Below, in pieces: positions 49,465 to 63,000 of a stretch of 64,000 bases of DNA (its first letter is position 1; every line of letters begins with the position of its first letter). The notes under the pieces were generated by a model. It had not been told where the DNA came from, made no database searches, and saw only the letters and a program-made list of their open reading frames with translations. This stretch comes from Taeniopygia guttata (taxonomy: Eukaryota; Chordata; Aves; Passeriformes; Estrildidae). The position numbers and the translations under genes were made by a program. Where the stretch lies: NCBI RefSeq assembly GCF_048771995.1, contig NC_133024.1:115527001-115591000 (forward strand). The letters are read 5' to 3'.

Positions 49465-50025
49465 GGGACAGCAGGGACAGGACAGAAGTGACAGCAGGGA
49501 CATGGATAGCAGGGACAGAACAGCAGGGACGGGACAGCAGGGACAGCAGGGACATGGATAGCAGGGACGGGACAGCAGGGACAGGACAGTGGGGATGGGA
49601 CATGGACAGAAGAGACAGCAGGGACATGGATAGCAGGGACAGGACAGCAGGGACATGGACAGAAGTGACAGCAAGGACATGGATAGCAGGGATGGGACAG
49701 CAGGGACAGGACAGAAGTGACAGCAGGGACAGGACAGAAGAGACATGGACAGAAGTGACAGCAGGGACAGGACAGTGGGGATGGGACAGCAGGGATGGGA
49801 CAGCAGGGACATGGACAGAAGTGACAGCAGGGACATGGACAGCAGGGACGGGACAGCAGGGACATGGACAGCAGGGATATGGACAGCAGGGACAGGACAG
49901 TGGGGATGGGACAGCAGAGACAGGACAGAAGAGACAGCAGGGACATGGATAGCAGGGATGGGACAGAAGTGACAGCAGGGACAGGACAGCAGAGACATGG
50001 ATAGCAGGGACATGGACAGCAGGGC
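49465..50025. repeat. Decamer-based minisatellite (GACAGCAGGG)n with ACATGGATA, ACAGGACAGAAGTG variants
   Basis: About 50 ten- to fifteen-base units on the plus strand. It yields a repetitive arginine/aspartate-rich frame on the plus strand and a cysteine/proline/leucine-rich one on the minus strand, neither a plausible gene. Confidence 0.93.
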
Positions 50026-51015
50026 CAGCCCCGCTCAGCCCAGCCCAGCCCGGCCTGCACAGCTGCTGCTCCTGAGCAATTTCCACCCTCTGCATTTACC
50101 CACACAGCCAGCTCCTCCTGGGGCCTGCAGCGGGTACAGAGGAACTTCGGGATGGGATGGGGATGGGCATGGGCACTGGCATGGGGATGACCTCGGCCTC
50201 TCTGATGGCTCAGCCAGGCCGGGCTGACTGAGCTGAGCTCTGGGCTGATGCCACCCCTGGCTTTGGGGTTTCTCTTCCCCCACACGGTGAGCCAAGGCTA
50301 AAGATGTGCAGCTCCCCTGGGGTGCTGCAGGGGGGCAGAGAGGGACCCCACAGAGGGGAGCACCCGGCTAGGCAGGGCTCCAGAGTAGGAGGGACGCCAG
50401 AGGAATGGTGTCAGAGCAGATTCCAGCTCTAGCAGCACCCCCAAAAGCGTCCTTTGGGGCTCAGCCCAGGGTCTCAAAGTGCCAGGTTTTGTCCTCCCTC
50501 AAACCAGACCGCTGAATGTTCCCCGAGAGCCCAGGGCCCGGCAGGGCTCTGCTCCACGCCAAGCTTGCCGGTTCTTTGCTTTTCCTCTGCTTCTCTCTCA
50601 GATTTCGGGGCGCTCCACACCAGACATGGCTCCGGGGCTGTCCTGCCTCCAGTCCTGGAGCCACAGCTCTGCCAGCCCAGGGGCGAGGCTGGCAGTGCCC
50701 CTCAGTGTGCTCAGACACATGGTGTGGATTGTGCTTCTCTCCTGGCTGCAGGGCCCAGGACGGGCTAAGCTGACGCTGTTTTCTGCAGAGGAAGCGTGGG
50801 GAGCGCAGGGTCAGGTGTGACATTGGGCTGTCACACCCCGATGTCTGAGGTGGTGAGGGCAGCCCGGGGGCTGGCACTGGCACCAGGACATTCCTGAGCT
50901 GCTGTCCCTGCTCCTGGAGCCGCCTCCCTGGAAGGATGTCACCTGCACGGAAGGCTGTGGCACAAGGGGGGTCACCCTCCTCCTTGGCATCAGGGCCAGG
51001 GGTGCTCCACAGACC
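50026..51015. other. No recognised gene
   Basis: GC-rich and non-repetitive; no motif in the open frames. Confidence 0.4.
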
Positions 51016-51024
51016 TCTGCAGAC

Positions 51025-51115
51025 CGTGGAATCATGGAATTGTCACACCCACCCACACTGCCAGGGTACCACTGCCCCGTGTCCCAGTGCCAGGTCCACA
51101 GGGCTTTAAATCCCC
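51025..51115 (-). mobile_element. Short CR1 remnant
   Basis: ACCGTGGAATCATGGAATTG tail followed by GTGCCAGGTCCACAGGGCTT, an older subtype. Confidence 0.6.
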
Positions 51116-51499
51116 CCGGGGTGGGGGCTGCATCGGCCCCCAGTGCCCAGCCCAAACCTCCCCTGCACACCTTGCCTCAGTTTCCCCAAATCTGGGGCTG
51201 CTCCCCCCCTGAGCAAGCAGCTGGGGCAGCCTGGGGGCACAGATGGGCATTCCCAGCTCCCAGTTTCACACCCCAGCTTCTCCCCACTTCAGGAGCGGGG
51301 CTGGTGCGGCCCCAGGGCGCTGCCAGCACAAAAGGAGCAGGAAGCTGAGGGGACAAAGGGGTGGTTGGGGCTCAGACTCCACCTGGGACTCCACAACCCC
51401 GCAGGAATTTCCCTGTTGCCTTTGGTGATTTCTGTGGTAGCTCTTGGGGGATCCCTGGCATTGCTCGGGTGACAGAGATGGGCTGTAGCTGCTGCTAAA

Positions 51500-51725
51500 A
51501 TAATGATTTTACTGAAAAACTAAATCATTACATAACTAATTAAATAATGAATTTCCAGAATAACTAAATAATTAAAGCCATTGAGTAATTAAATCATTAA
51601 TTTGCTTAATGACTAAATAAATAACCAAACCAGTCAATAACTAAATAGCAAAATAAATAACTAGATAATTAACTGCCTCATGCAGAAGCAGCAGGCAATC
51701 AATCATCCAGCTAATTAATTGTTAC
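51500..51725. repeat. AT-rich degenerate array (AATAACTAAATAATTAA)n
   Basis: Imperfect repeats of TAACTAAATAAT and TAATTAAATCATTAA across about 220 bases. Confidence 0.8.
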
Positions 51726-52235
51726 AATTAACTGCCCTCTCTGCCCACAGGGCAGCAGTGCTACGGGAACGGCCCAGGACCCCAGAGCAGCTGCCCAGGT
51801 GGGCAGAGATACACCAGAGCTGCTCCAGCCCCACCACCCTGAACCCCCAGGACCTCCGAGGGTGGAGAAGACCTTCAGGGTCACCAAGTCCCACCTTTGG
51901 TCACCCCCTGTGATAGCACCGAGCCCAGCTGCTCCCCCAGCACTGCCAGGGCCACCACAGCCATGTCCCCAGCAGTCACACACATAAACGGGGGTGTGAG
52001 GGGACAGCAGGGTGAGGGGGACCTGAAGGTCTCCAGGTGCAGCCCAGCAAGGGGAGGAATTCCCACGGGAAAGTCCCTTGCTGGGGAAAGGCTGACTCAG
52101 CACAGCAGATATTGTCACCAAAATGACAGAGAATTGCATGGAATGACATGGAATTACACATAATTACAGATGATGGCACGTAATTACCCTCCTGACTCAT
52201 GCTGCAGTGACAGCTGTCCCGGTCTGCCTGGCACA
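51726..52235. other. No recognised gene
   Basis: Short GAATTGCATGGAATGACATG-type repeats at 52130-52180; otherwise unremarkable. Confidence 0.4.
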
Positions 52236-52239
52236 GCGC

Positions 52240-52440
52240 TGGGCAGCAGCTCCCAGAGCTCCAAAAGCAGCAATTCCACCCAGGAAACTGCCCCGGCTCT
52301 GGGCTGGGCAGCAGCTCCCCAGAGCTCCAAACCAGCAATTCCACCCAGGAAACTGTCCCGGCTCTGGGCTGGGCAGCAGCTCCCAGAGCTCCAGAACCAG
52401 CAATTCCACCAGGAAACTGCCCCGGCTCTGGGCCTGCAGC
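52240..52440. repeat. 64 bp tandem repeat, three copies
   Basis: Each unit runs from GCTGGGCAGCAGCTCC through AGCAATTCCACCCAGGAAAC to CCCCGGCTCTGG. Copies differ by only a few bases. Confidence 0.92.
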
Positions 52441-52974
52441 TGGCAGGGAGCTCCTGCCTGGCACGGGGACTCCAGCTGGGATAAGAGCTCAGCAGTGGGG
52501 TGACAATGGGGCCAGGTCTGCTCTGCCCCATCACAAGAGTCCCCCAGGGGCTGGGGTGCCCCAGGCTCACACAGGGAGGGAACAGCCAGACCCTGGAGCA
52601 GACCGAGGGGCAGGTGGAACAGGGACATCAAACCTGTGCCTGGAATCCCGGGCAGGGGCTGGCACGCCCTGAGAAGCCAAGGGAGCCCACAGACTGGTTT
52701 TAGCTGTGCCACTCTGATGGGGGGATTGTCCAAGCACATCCTCATTTTGGATGAGGGCAGCTCCTCGCCTGCCCTGCTCCTCGGAGGAGCGCAGCAGCCC
52801 AGGCAGCCCCTGGTGCTCCTGGTGCCCAGCCGGTGACACCAGAGCTGCCACTTTCACTGCTGTGTCTCTTGCAAAGCCATAGATCTACTCAGGACACTGG
52901 CCATCTCCTCAGGACACTGGCCATCTCCCCAGGACATTTGCCAGGACATTTGGCAGCAGCTCCTCTTGCCAGGT

Positions 52975-53400
52975 TCAGACCCGGCGCCTCCAGGCTGGCA
53001 GAGCTGGGAATGTTCAACCTGGAGAGGAGAAGCTCCAGGGAGAGCTCAGAGCCCTGCCAGGGCCTGAAGGGGCTCCAGGAGAGCTGCAGAGGGACTGGGG
53101 ACAGGGATGGAGGGACAGGACACAGGGAATGGCTCCCACTGCCAGAGGGCAGGGCTGGGTGGGAGATTGGGAATTGGGAATTGTTCCCTGGCAGGGTGGG
53201 CAGGGCTGGGATGGAATTCCCAGATTCCCCTGGATCCCTGGCAGTGCCCAAGGCCAGGCTGGACACTGGGGCTGGAGCAGCCTAGGGCAGTGGGAGGTGT
53301 CCCTGCCATGGCAGGGGTTTGGAATGAGATGGATTTTAAGGTCCCCTCCAACTTGGACAAACAGGAATTGGGGAGCTCCACCTTGGAATCACGAGCCCCT
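52975..53400 (+). mobile_element. CR1 LINE fragment, internal-deletion subtype
   Basis: Sense body from GGCTGGCAGAGCTGGGAATG to AGGTCCCCTCCAACTTGGAC with tail TTGGAATCACGAG. It lacks the GAGCAGCTGGGGCTG block exactly as the 15.2 kb copy does. Confidence 0.9.
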
Positions 53401-55145
53401 TAGATCCACCAGTGTCTCTGCATTTGGGACCTTTGGACTGAAAACAGAGGTGCCAAGGTCAGTCCAAGGGTGAACAATTCCCTCTCTGCAGCAGGGAGAG
53501 CACGAGAAGCCCCTTGGGCAGCTGAGCAAAAGCAATCAGAGAAGTGAGCTGCCTGACAGGGGAACTCATTCCAAAATGTACCTGGAGAGAGCTGGCTGGG
53601 GATGAGCTGGCGCTGTGGACCCTCAGGAAATGGAAGGGGGGCTTTGCTCCATGCTGGCAAGTTGGGCTTGGCTGAGGAGCACGGCCAGGGCCACAGCCAC
53701 CAGCTCCTGGGCCATGGGTCGTGCCAGGATGGGTCTCCTGAGCCAGGCTGAAGCTCTTTGGAGCCACAGACCGTGCCAGGCTGTCTCTCCCATGCCAGGC
53801 AGGTCTCCAGGGACAGGGATTGTGCCAGGCTGGCTGGCCCTATGCCAGAGCATCCTCCCGTCCCCACAGCCCCAAAGGCAGCGGTTCCTCCTCTGGAGCA
53901 CAGGAGGACAAGGACAAAGTGCCCCACTCCTGCCACAGGAAGGGGGCTGGTCCCTCAGCTCCGACACAGAAGTTTCTGTGATCTTCTGGCAGAAGGTAGA
54001 TCCCAGGACTATGGAAATGGGGGTCCCCGAGGGGGCACAGACCACTGCCCTCACCACCTCTGGGAGCTGCTTCCCCAAAAAAAACAAATCCAGCAGCTCC
54101 GAGCATGTCATGAGGGTTTAGGAAGGATTAGGAAGGGATTAAGAGGGAGAGCTTCTAACATGAGCTGTCCCTGTGCCAGCTTTGCAGATGCAGCAGGATC
54201 ACCACCGGGACCCCACTGCTCCCAGCAGGGCTCAGGGCAGGGCCACCCCAGCTCAGCCAGCCAGCAAAATCAGAGTTTGGGTTAAAAACTGGCTTGTTTG
54301 GATCATTCACAGGGGAGGCGCATTAGCCAAATAAATCTGCTTAGGGGAGTGAAGGAGGAGGACTGATCACTCCGGGATGAAGGCTTGGGATAATCTCCCC
54401 GGGAGCAAATAATTGGGCATTAAGGTGTGGGGAGGGGGGGTAGATAGCTCCAAGCAGCCTGGGCTTTGGTCCTGGGCTTTGGTCCTGGTCCCGGGGCTCC
54501 CACACGGGAACTGTGGGGGCAAACACCACCACCCGCAGTGCTGCAGGGCTGCCCTGGGAATGAAGGGCTGCTGGCACAGCCAGTCTGGGGGTTTGAGCGC
54601 TGGCACAGCCCCTCAGGGCGCTGTGGGGGACTCAGCTGCCCCACTCAGGAGCGGGGGTCTCGCTCAGGCAGGCTCCAGGGAACGGCTGCTGGGTGCCCTG
54701 CTCCCTGTCCCGTTAATCCCGACCGCAGGAGCTCCATGCCCAGGGCAGTGACCGAGGCTGGGAAATGCTCCCAGACCAGGGTGACCGGTAGGGCACAGGG
54801 ATCCAACGGTGCCCGTGTGTCCCTTCCAACTCGCGTGGTTCCACGGATGAACCCCACCGCACCCACGGCACCTCCTGGCACTGCACACCAGTAAGATCCC
54901 CCCAGCCAACTGGGAACTCTCCGGAACTCTCCTGCTTGTCCCTGGGCACGAGGTCCCACATCCTCCACTGCTCCCTCTGCAAACGTGACAATCCCGTGGT
55001 CCTGGCAGGACCAGGAACGAAGGCATGGATGCCACCACGCCCCGAGAATCTGAATTTACCTGGAATTGTGTGAACTTACCTCAAACACTGAGCTTTCCTT
55101 CAGGAGTCTGAGCATGAAGAGTGCCTACAGCTCCAGCCCACAGCC
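53401..55145. other. No recognised gene
   Basis: GC-rich; a small duplication TGGGCTTTGGTCCTGGGCTT lies at about 54466. Open frames lack motifs. Confidence 0.4.
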
Positions 55146-55179
55146 CAAGGTGTGGGGCTCACCTGGAGCAGGTGGAGGC

Positions 55180-55335
55180 AGCCAGTCATGGCATCAGTTT
55201 GGGCTGAGGGACCTTTAAGGCTCATCCAGATCCACCCCCCTGCATGGGCAGGGACACCTCCCACTAGAGCAGGGTGCTGCAAGTGCTGTCCAAGCTGGCC
55301 TTGGACACTTCAATGGGAAGGGGACACCGCCAGAG
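55180..55335 (-). mobile_element. Diverged CR1 3' end
   Basis: CATCAGTTTGGGCTGAGGGA, ACCTTTAAGGCTCATCCAGA and GGCCTTGGACACTTCAATGG. Confidence 0.7.
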
Positions 55336-55665
55336 CTGGCCCCAGATGCTGCCACCAGCGCTGAACCACTCATTCCTGCCGAGAAGGACCCTCAGGCCAC
55401 ACCTGCCCGTCACCACCAGGTGATTTCAGTCTGAATCATTACCAAACCCACACCAGCGGCAGTGGGGAGGCAGTCACAGCCCACAACAAACCAACACCGA
55501 CCCGGGACACAGCAGGTGACAAGAGCAGCTGCAGTGTCCCCTTCTGCCACTGCCTGGGCCCCCAGCACCACACCAGAGCCCACAGTCACCGGTCCCAGTC
55601 TGCACTGCACACAACTCATTTCAGCTCACACACAGGTAGCTCCACCTTCCCAGCATTTATTCCTC

Positions 55666-55671
55666 CCAGCC
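55666..55671 (-). terminator. RPS11 poly(A) signal
   Basis: AATAAA on the minus strand, 15 bases past the stop codon; ribosomal protein mRNAs usually have such very short 3' untranslated regions. Confidence 0.85.
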
Positions 55672-55685
55672 TGTCCCCACAGGTG

Positions 55686-57707
<2,022 letters not shown>

Positions 57708-57723
57708 CTTGGCGAGCGCGGCC

Positions 57724-57732
57724 GGAAAGAGG
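57724..57732 (-). promoter_or_regulatory. 5' TOP motif / transcription start of RPS11
   Basis: CCTCTTTCC on the minus strand lies 17-25 bases before the ATG. Ribosomal protein mRNAs start at a C followed by such a pyrimidine tract, which places their translation under mTOR/LARP1 control. Confidence 0.75.
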
Positions 57733-57781
57733 CCGCGGCGCGCGCGGGGCGCGGGTTAACCCGGGAGCGGGGCAGGGGCAG

Positions 57782-57794
57782 GAAGTGACGTCAC
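57782..57794 (-). promoter_or_regulatory. Composite CRE and ETS-like site upstream of RPS11
   Basis: A perfect palindrome TGACGTCA (57786-57793) directly joins an ETS-type GGAAG core, about 55 bases upstream of the TOP start. ATF/CREB and ETS factors are known to use this arrangement in housekeeping promoters. Binding is inferred. Confidence 0.55.
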
Positions 57795-57894
57795 GCGCCG
57801 GTGTGACGCGGCGGGGCGGGAGCGGCTCCGGAGTTCCGGAGAGAAACGGGAACGGGGCGGCGCTGCCGGGACACCGAGTGCCGGGAAACCGGGA

Positions 57895-58445
57895 ACGGAA
57901 CAGCCCTCCCCGCCCAGGGAGTCCCGGCTGGGCCCATGCCCACCTTGTCCCCAGCCCAGAGCACTCAGTGCCACCTCCAGGGGACACCTGCAGGGATGGG
58001 CACTCCAAAGCTCCCTGGGCAGCCCCTGCCAGGGCCTGAGCCCCCTTTCCATGGGGAAATTGCTGCTGCTGTCCCAGCTGAGCCTGCCCTGGCCCAGCCT
58101 GAGGCCGTTCCCTCTCCTCCTGTCCCTGTTCCCTGGAGCAGAGTCCGACCCCCCGGCTGTCCCCTCCTGGCAGGAGCTGTGCAGAGCCACAAGGTCCCCC
58201 CTGAGCCTCCTTTTCTCCAGGCTCAGCCCCTTCCCAGCTCCCTCAGGAATTCTCCAGCCCCTTCCCAGCTCCCTCAGGAACTCTCCAGCCCCTTCCCAGC
58301 TCCCTCAGGAACCCTCCAGCCCCTTCCCAGCTCCGTTTCCTGCCCTGGACATGCTCCAGCCCCTCCAGGTCTCTCCAGAATGGAGGGACCCAGAACTGGA
58401 CACAGCCCTGGAAGGCTGTGCCAGCCCAGGGCACTTCTTTGCCAT
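57895..58445 (-). mobile_element. CR1 LINE fragment with a four-unit internal VNTR
   Basis: Antisense copy from CGGAACAGCCCTCCCCGCCC to CACAGCCCTGGAAGGCTGTG. The 31-base unit recurs four times at 58228-58340. It lies about 160 bases from the RPS11 start, at the edge of its promoter. Confidence 0.88.
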
Positions 58446-59284
58446 GCTGGCCCCACTGTCTGATATTTCACAGACATGACCTCCTCTGGGGCAAAACCCC
58501 AAAGAGATGAGCAGGAGTTGGTCACAGATCCACTGGCAATTGTGAAAAAGGCCGGAACTGCAGATAACACAGGCAGCAGCCCCAGATTCCAGCCTGGGGC
58601 AGCTCCATGTCCCTTTGCCAGCTGGCTGACAGTGCAGGGACAAGGGACACTGCTGGGGACAAGGCTGAAATCCAGCTCGCCCCACTCTGCTCCCCGGAGT
58701 TCCTGCAGCAGGGTCAGCATCGTGCAGCTGGAGAAAAGCTGCAGACACTGACAGGAATAAACACATGAACTACTGGAACGGGAAACCCGGCATTTTCCAG
58801 TCACTGTTCCCACAGGCCACAGAGCCAGGGGGTGTTTGGGAGAGAGAATGGAGTCGTGGCACAGAAGGCTCGGTGCCCCCAGAACCCCCAACAGCCCAGG
58901 AGACACCACCAGTGGGGCTCCATCCCCTTCAACCTCCTCCCATCCCACCCCATCCTCATCATCCTCATCCCCACCCATGCCAATTATCTGCATCTCCACC
59001 CTCAGCCTGGCACCAGCGGGAAACCTCTGGGTGACGGCCATGAGCAGGGTCCCGGGGGTGTCTCTGGGGGTGTCCCCAGTCAGTATTGGATGGGAACTGT
59101 GGTGGCACCTGGGGGCCAGGGCACCCCACACCCAGGGGACCAATGCTGGCACCTGCTCCACGACCTGCCTGCTGTCCCCCGACGGTCACAGCTGCACCCC
59201 AGGGCGGCCCACAGAGCCCCAGAGTCCCCAGAGTGGAGGGGGAGCAGACACGGGGTGTCTCAGGCCAGCAGCAGGATGCAATCC
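58446..59284. other. Between RPS11 and FHIP1B; no gene recognised
   Basis: Non-repetitive apart from short CATCCTCATC runs at about 58950. Confidence 0.4.
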
Positions 59285-59705
59285 CGGCCCTGCAGAGGTG
59301 CCCTGGCCCTGCAGAGGTGCCCTGGCCCTGCAGGGGTGCCCTGGCCGTGCAGGGGTGCCCTGGCCCTGCAGGGGTGCCCTGGCCCTGCAGGGGTGCCCTG
59401 GCTGTGCAGGGGTGCCCTGGCTGTGCAGGGGTGCCCTGGCCCTGCAGAGGTGCCCTGGCCCTGCAGAGGTGCCCTGGCCCTGCAGGGGTGCCCTGGCCGT
59501 GCAGGGGTGCCCTGGCCCTGCAGGGGTGCCCTGGCCCTGCAGGGGTGCCCTGGCGTTGCAGGGGTGCCCTGGCGTTGCAGGGGTGCCCTGGCCGTGCAGG
59601 AGTGCCCTGGCCCTGCAGGGGTGCCCTGGCCCTGCAGGGGTGCCCTGGCTGTGCAGGGGTGCCCTGGCCATGCAGGGGTGTCCTGGCTCTTTAGGGGTGC
59701 TCTGG
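59285..59705. repeat. 19 bp minisatellite (TGCCCTGGCCCTGCAGGGG)n
   Basis: About 21 units with CTGCAG variants (GTGCAG, GTTGCAG, CTGCAGA). Nineteen is not a multiple of three, so a 57-base period leaves several frames open on both strands, explaining open frames of 400-530 codons in this area. Confidence 0.95.
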
Positions 59706-59765
59706 CCGGCCCCCCACGCCCCGAGAGCTGCACAGACGGGGGAGGCGGTGCCCTCGCTCAGACCC

Positions 59766-59771
59766 TTTATT
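59766..59771 (-). terminator. FHIP1B poly(A) signal
   Basis: AATAAA on the minus strand, about 295 bases beyond the FHIP1B stop; the 19 bp array begins about 60 bases further downstream. Confidence 0.75.
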
Positions 59772-60063
59772 GCCAAGGGTTTTACACAGCACAGACACAC
59801 ACCCTCCCCATGCACAGCCCCCCAGCCCCGCGCCCCGGGGGCTGCACGGAGAGCGGTGGGGCGGGTGGCAGGAACCCCCGGGGCCGAGGGGGGCAGAGCC
59901 AGCCCGCCCCGCGCCCCCGCCCCGCCAGCCCGCGGGCCCCAGGGTCCTGCCCTGCTCCCCGGGGCGCGGGGCGCGGGCGGCCGCTGCTCCGAGCGCGGCC
60001 CGGCCTCGGCCAGCCTGCCCCAATAAATTAAAAAGGTCCCAGTCCGGGGTGCGAGGGGCCGGG

Positions 60064-63000
60064 TCACTCCTCGGGGGGCTCGGTGAGGAACGGGGAGGTG
60101 ACGGCGTGGGCCTGGGCGATGGCCGCCAGCTCCTTGAGGAACTCGCTGAAGATGACGGCGCAGTAGACGGCGTTGCGCACGCGCAGGGCCTCGCCGTGCC
60201 GCGCCGGGGGGGCCAGGGGGTGCAGCCCCCCGTCCCGCAGCCCCTGCAGCGCCAGCTGCGCCGCGTGCCGCGCGCGTGTCGGGCTGTTGGCGTGGCGCAG
60301 CAGCAGCTCCCCCAGGGACGGCTTCCGGCTGCGGGCTGCGGCACCGGGAGCGCTCAGGGGCACGGGCGAGGGGCTGGGGGCACACGGGCCCCGGTGCACC
60401 CCCAGATCCCAGTGCAGCCCCCAGTGCAGCCCCAGATCCCAGCCCCCAGTGCAGCCCCAGATCCCAGTGCAGCCCCCTGCCCCCAGTGCAGCCCCCCGTG
60501 CAGCCCCCTGCCCCCAGTGCAGCCCCAGATCCCAGTGCAGCCCCCAGATCCCAGATCCCAGCCCCCAGCCCAGCCCCAGCCCCCAGTGCAGCCCCCAGAT
60601 CCCAGCCCCCAAGTGCAGCCCCCAGTGCAGCCCCAGATCCCAGTACAGCCCCTAGATCCCAGTGCAGCCCCCAGATCCCAGTCCCCAGCCCAGCCCCAGC
60701 CCCCCGTGCAGCCTCCAGCCCCAGCCCCAGCCCCCAGATCCCGGACAATGCATAGGGCAGCTCCCAGCTCCTTACCCAACACAACATGCAGCCCCCAGCC
60801 CCTCACATAGCCCCCAGTCCCGTGTGCCACCCCCAGACCCCCGGCAGACCCCAGCCCCCCGGCACGGCCCTGTGCTCACCCAGGGTGTCGGTGCGCCGCA
60901 GGGCGGGGACAGCCCCCGGCCCCTCAGCCCAGTCCAGCCGCCCCCGAGCAATCAGGTACTTCTTGGCCTTGAAGAGCAGCGCTGGGAAATCCTCTTGAGT
61001 GGCAGCAAAGCTCTCGATCTTGTTCTTCACCGAGCCCAGCACCTGCAGGACCACAGCACGGGGTCCCACAGGAGCAGGGGTCCCCATCAGATGGGATGTT
61101 CCCCTGAGCACAGGGTATCCCAACAGGAGAGGGGGGACCCAGAGGGGGCTACAGCCATGTGCCTGTGACACCTGGGACACGGGGCAGGGGCTGGGCAGCA
61201 CAGGGCCAACTCAGTGGTCTTGGGGTTAGAAAGGATTGAAACCTTTTCCATGACCCCACGAGGGCAGGGGCTCCCGGGGGCCATACCTGGAGCAGGGACT
61301 TGACGCTGGGCTGGAAGACCATGTTGGTGTTGAGCAGGAAGGAGCGGAGCAGAGGCTGGGGGTAGCAGGCCAGCTGGGCCACCAGCCCCGTCAGCAGGAA
61401 GTTGACGTACAGAGAGTTGTGGGGCATGTTCTCCAGCTTCCCAAACAGCACCGACACGAAGGGGCCTGGCGGCATGGGGGGGTCAGGCAGGGCCCCTCAG
61501 TGAGCCGGGACCCTCCCTGTGCCCCCGTGCCCACCTGTGAAGGGCTGGCTGGGGGGCGGCCCCACCGCCCGCGGCGGGCTGGCCACCACCTGCGCCAGGG
61601 GGTCCGGGGGCCGTGGCGGCGCCCGCCCGGTGCCCGCGTCCCCCTCGGGCAACGCGGCGAAGCTGGCGAAGGCCTCCTCCTCCTCGTGGGACAAGGGCGG
61701 CTCCGGGGGCTCCGTGGGGGTGGCCGGGGCTCCCCCCACGCCCCCGTTCTGCATCTCGGCCTCAATCTCACGCAGCTCCTCCGTGAAGGTCTCGATGGAG
61801 ACGCCGGCCCCAGGGGGCTCAGCCGGCGCACGGGCCAGCAGCTCCTCCAGCAGCGAGTCCACCGAGGGCAGAGGCTCCCAGCCGGGGGGCTGCGCCCGAG
61901 GGGCCCCGTTCGGAGCCCCCCCACCACCCTCCCCCTCGCCCCGGGGGCTCCGACGGACCTTCTTCACCACCACGTCCACCTCCGGCCGCCCCGGCTCGGC
62001 CGCCCCGTGTGCCCCGTTCACCAGCGTCCCCCCATCCCGGGGCTCGGGGCCGGGCCCCCCGACCCCGGGCTCGTCGCCCCCGAGGGGTCCCCCCGGCGCC
62101 TCCCGCGCCCCCTCCTCGGGCAGCCCCCGCTTCTTAGTCCGTGGGGTGGGGGGTCCCGGGGGCCGCGCCGGGGGGCTGTCGGGGTCGGGCGCGGGGCCGG
62201 GGGCGCGGGGGTCCTCGCCGTCGTAGGGCGCCGACCAGACGCGGCAGGCCCAGGCGCAGCGGTCGATGCTGTGCCGCGCGTCCCGCAGGTACTCCAGGTA
62301 GTTCCTGTCCAGCTCCGCCACCTCGTCCCGGGGGCCGGGCCGGGGCGGGCTGCCCGCGGGGGGCCCGGGCGAGCGGGGGGCAGCGGCCTCGGCGGGGCCC
62401 GCGCTGGCCTGGCGCATGAAGAACGAGAGGCGCGACGGCGTGGAGGGCTTCGGTGCCGGGGGGGCATCTGCTCCAGGGCTGCCGTGGCCTGCAGGGGACA
62501 TGGGGTCAGCACCGGGGGGACAGCACCAGGGGCAGCACTGGGGTGGCAGCACTGGGGACAGCACCGGGGTCAGCAGCGAGCCGGGGCTGGAGAATTTCCA
62601 GGTGCCACGGGGATGGTGGCACGAGGCTCAGCACTGAGCTGGCAGAGGAACGGGGTCCCGGCAGCTGCAGGGATGGCACGGGGGAGCCCCGTGCCAGGAC
62701 AGGGCTCAAGTACGTGGGCATCACATGGCATGGAGAACTGTGCCAGGTGGGGTGGGGATGGGGCTCAGGTTGCCACAGGAATGGCACCAGGGCTCAACGC
62801 TGAGCTGGGACCAGGTCCAAGGGGACAGTAAGGCAGAGCTCAGCAATGGGACAGGATGGGGCCAGGGCATGAGGGGCCACAGGGATGGCACAGATGGGAC
62901 TCATCAACACATTGGAGCAGGGGTGGGCTACAATCGGCCATGGAGACCCCAGGTGAGGGCTCCACATCAAGCCAGGAGGGGGACAGGGCCTAAGGGGCCA

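Noticed and set aside
49270-50285. Cysteine-rich minus-strand frames (SLLSCPCCP repeats), resembling a keratin-associated or metallothionein-like protein
   Set aside because: They are the complement of the GACAGCAGGG array and remain open in more than one frame.
59186-60787. Frames of up to 533 codons on the minus strand
   Set aside because: They are made of the 19 bp array joined to the FHIP1B last exon and the intronic repeat read out of frame.
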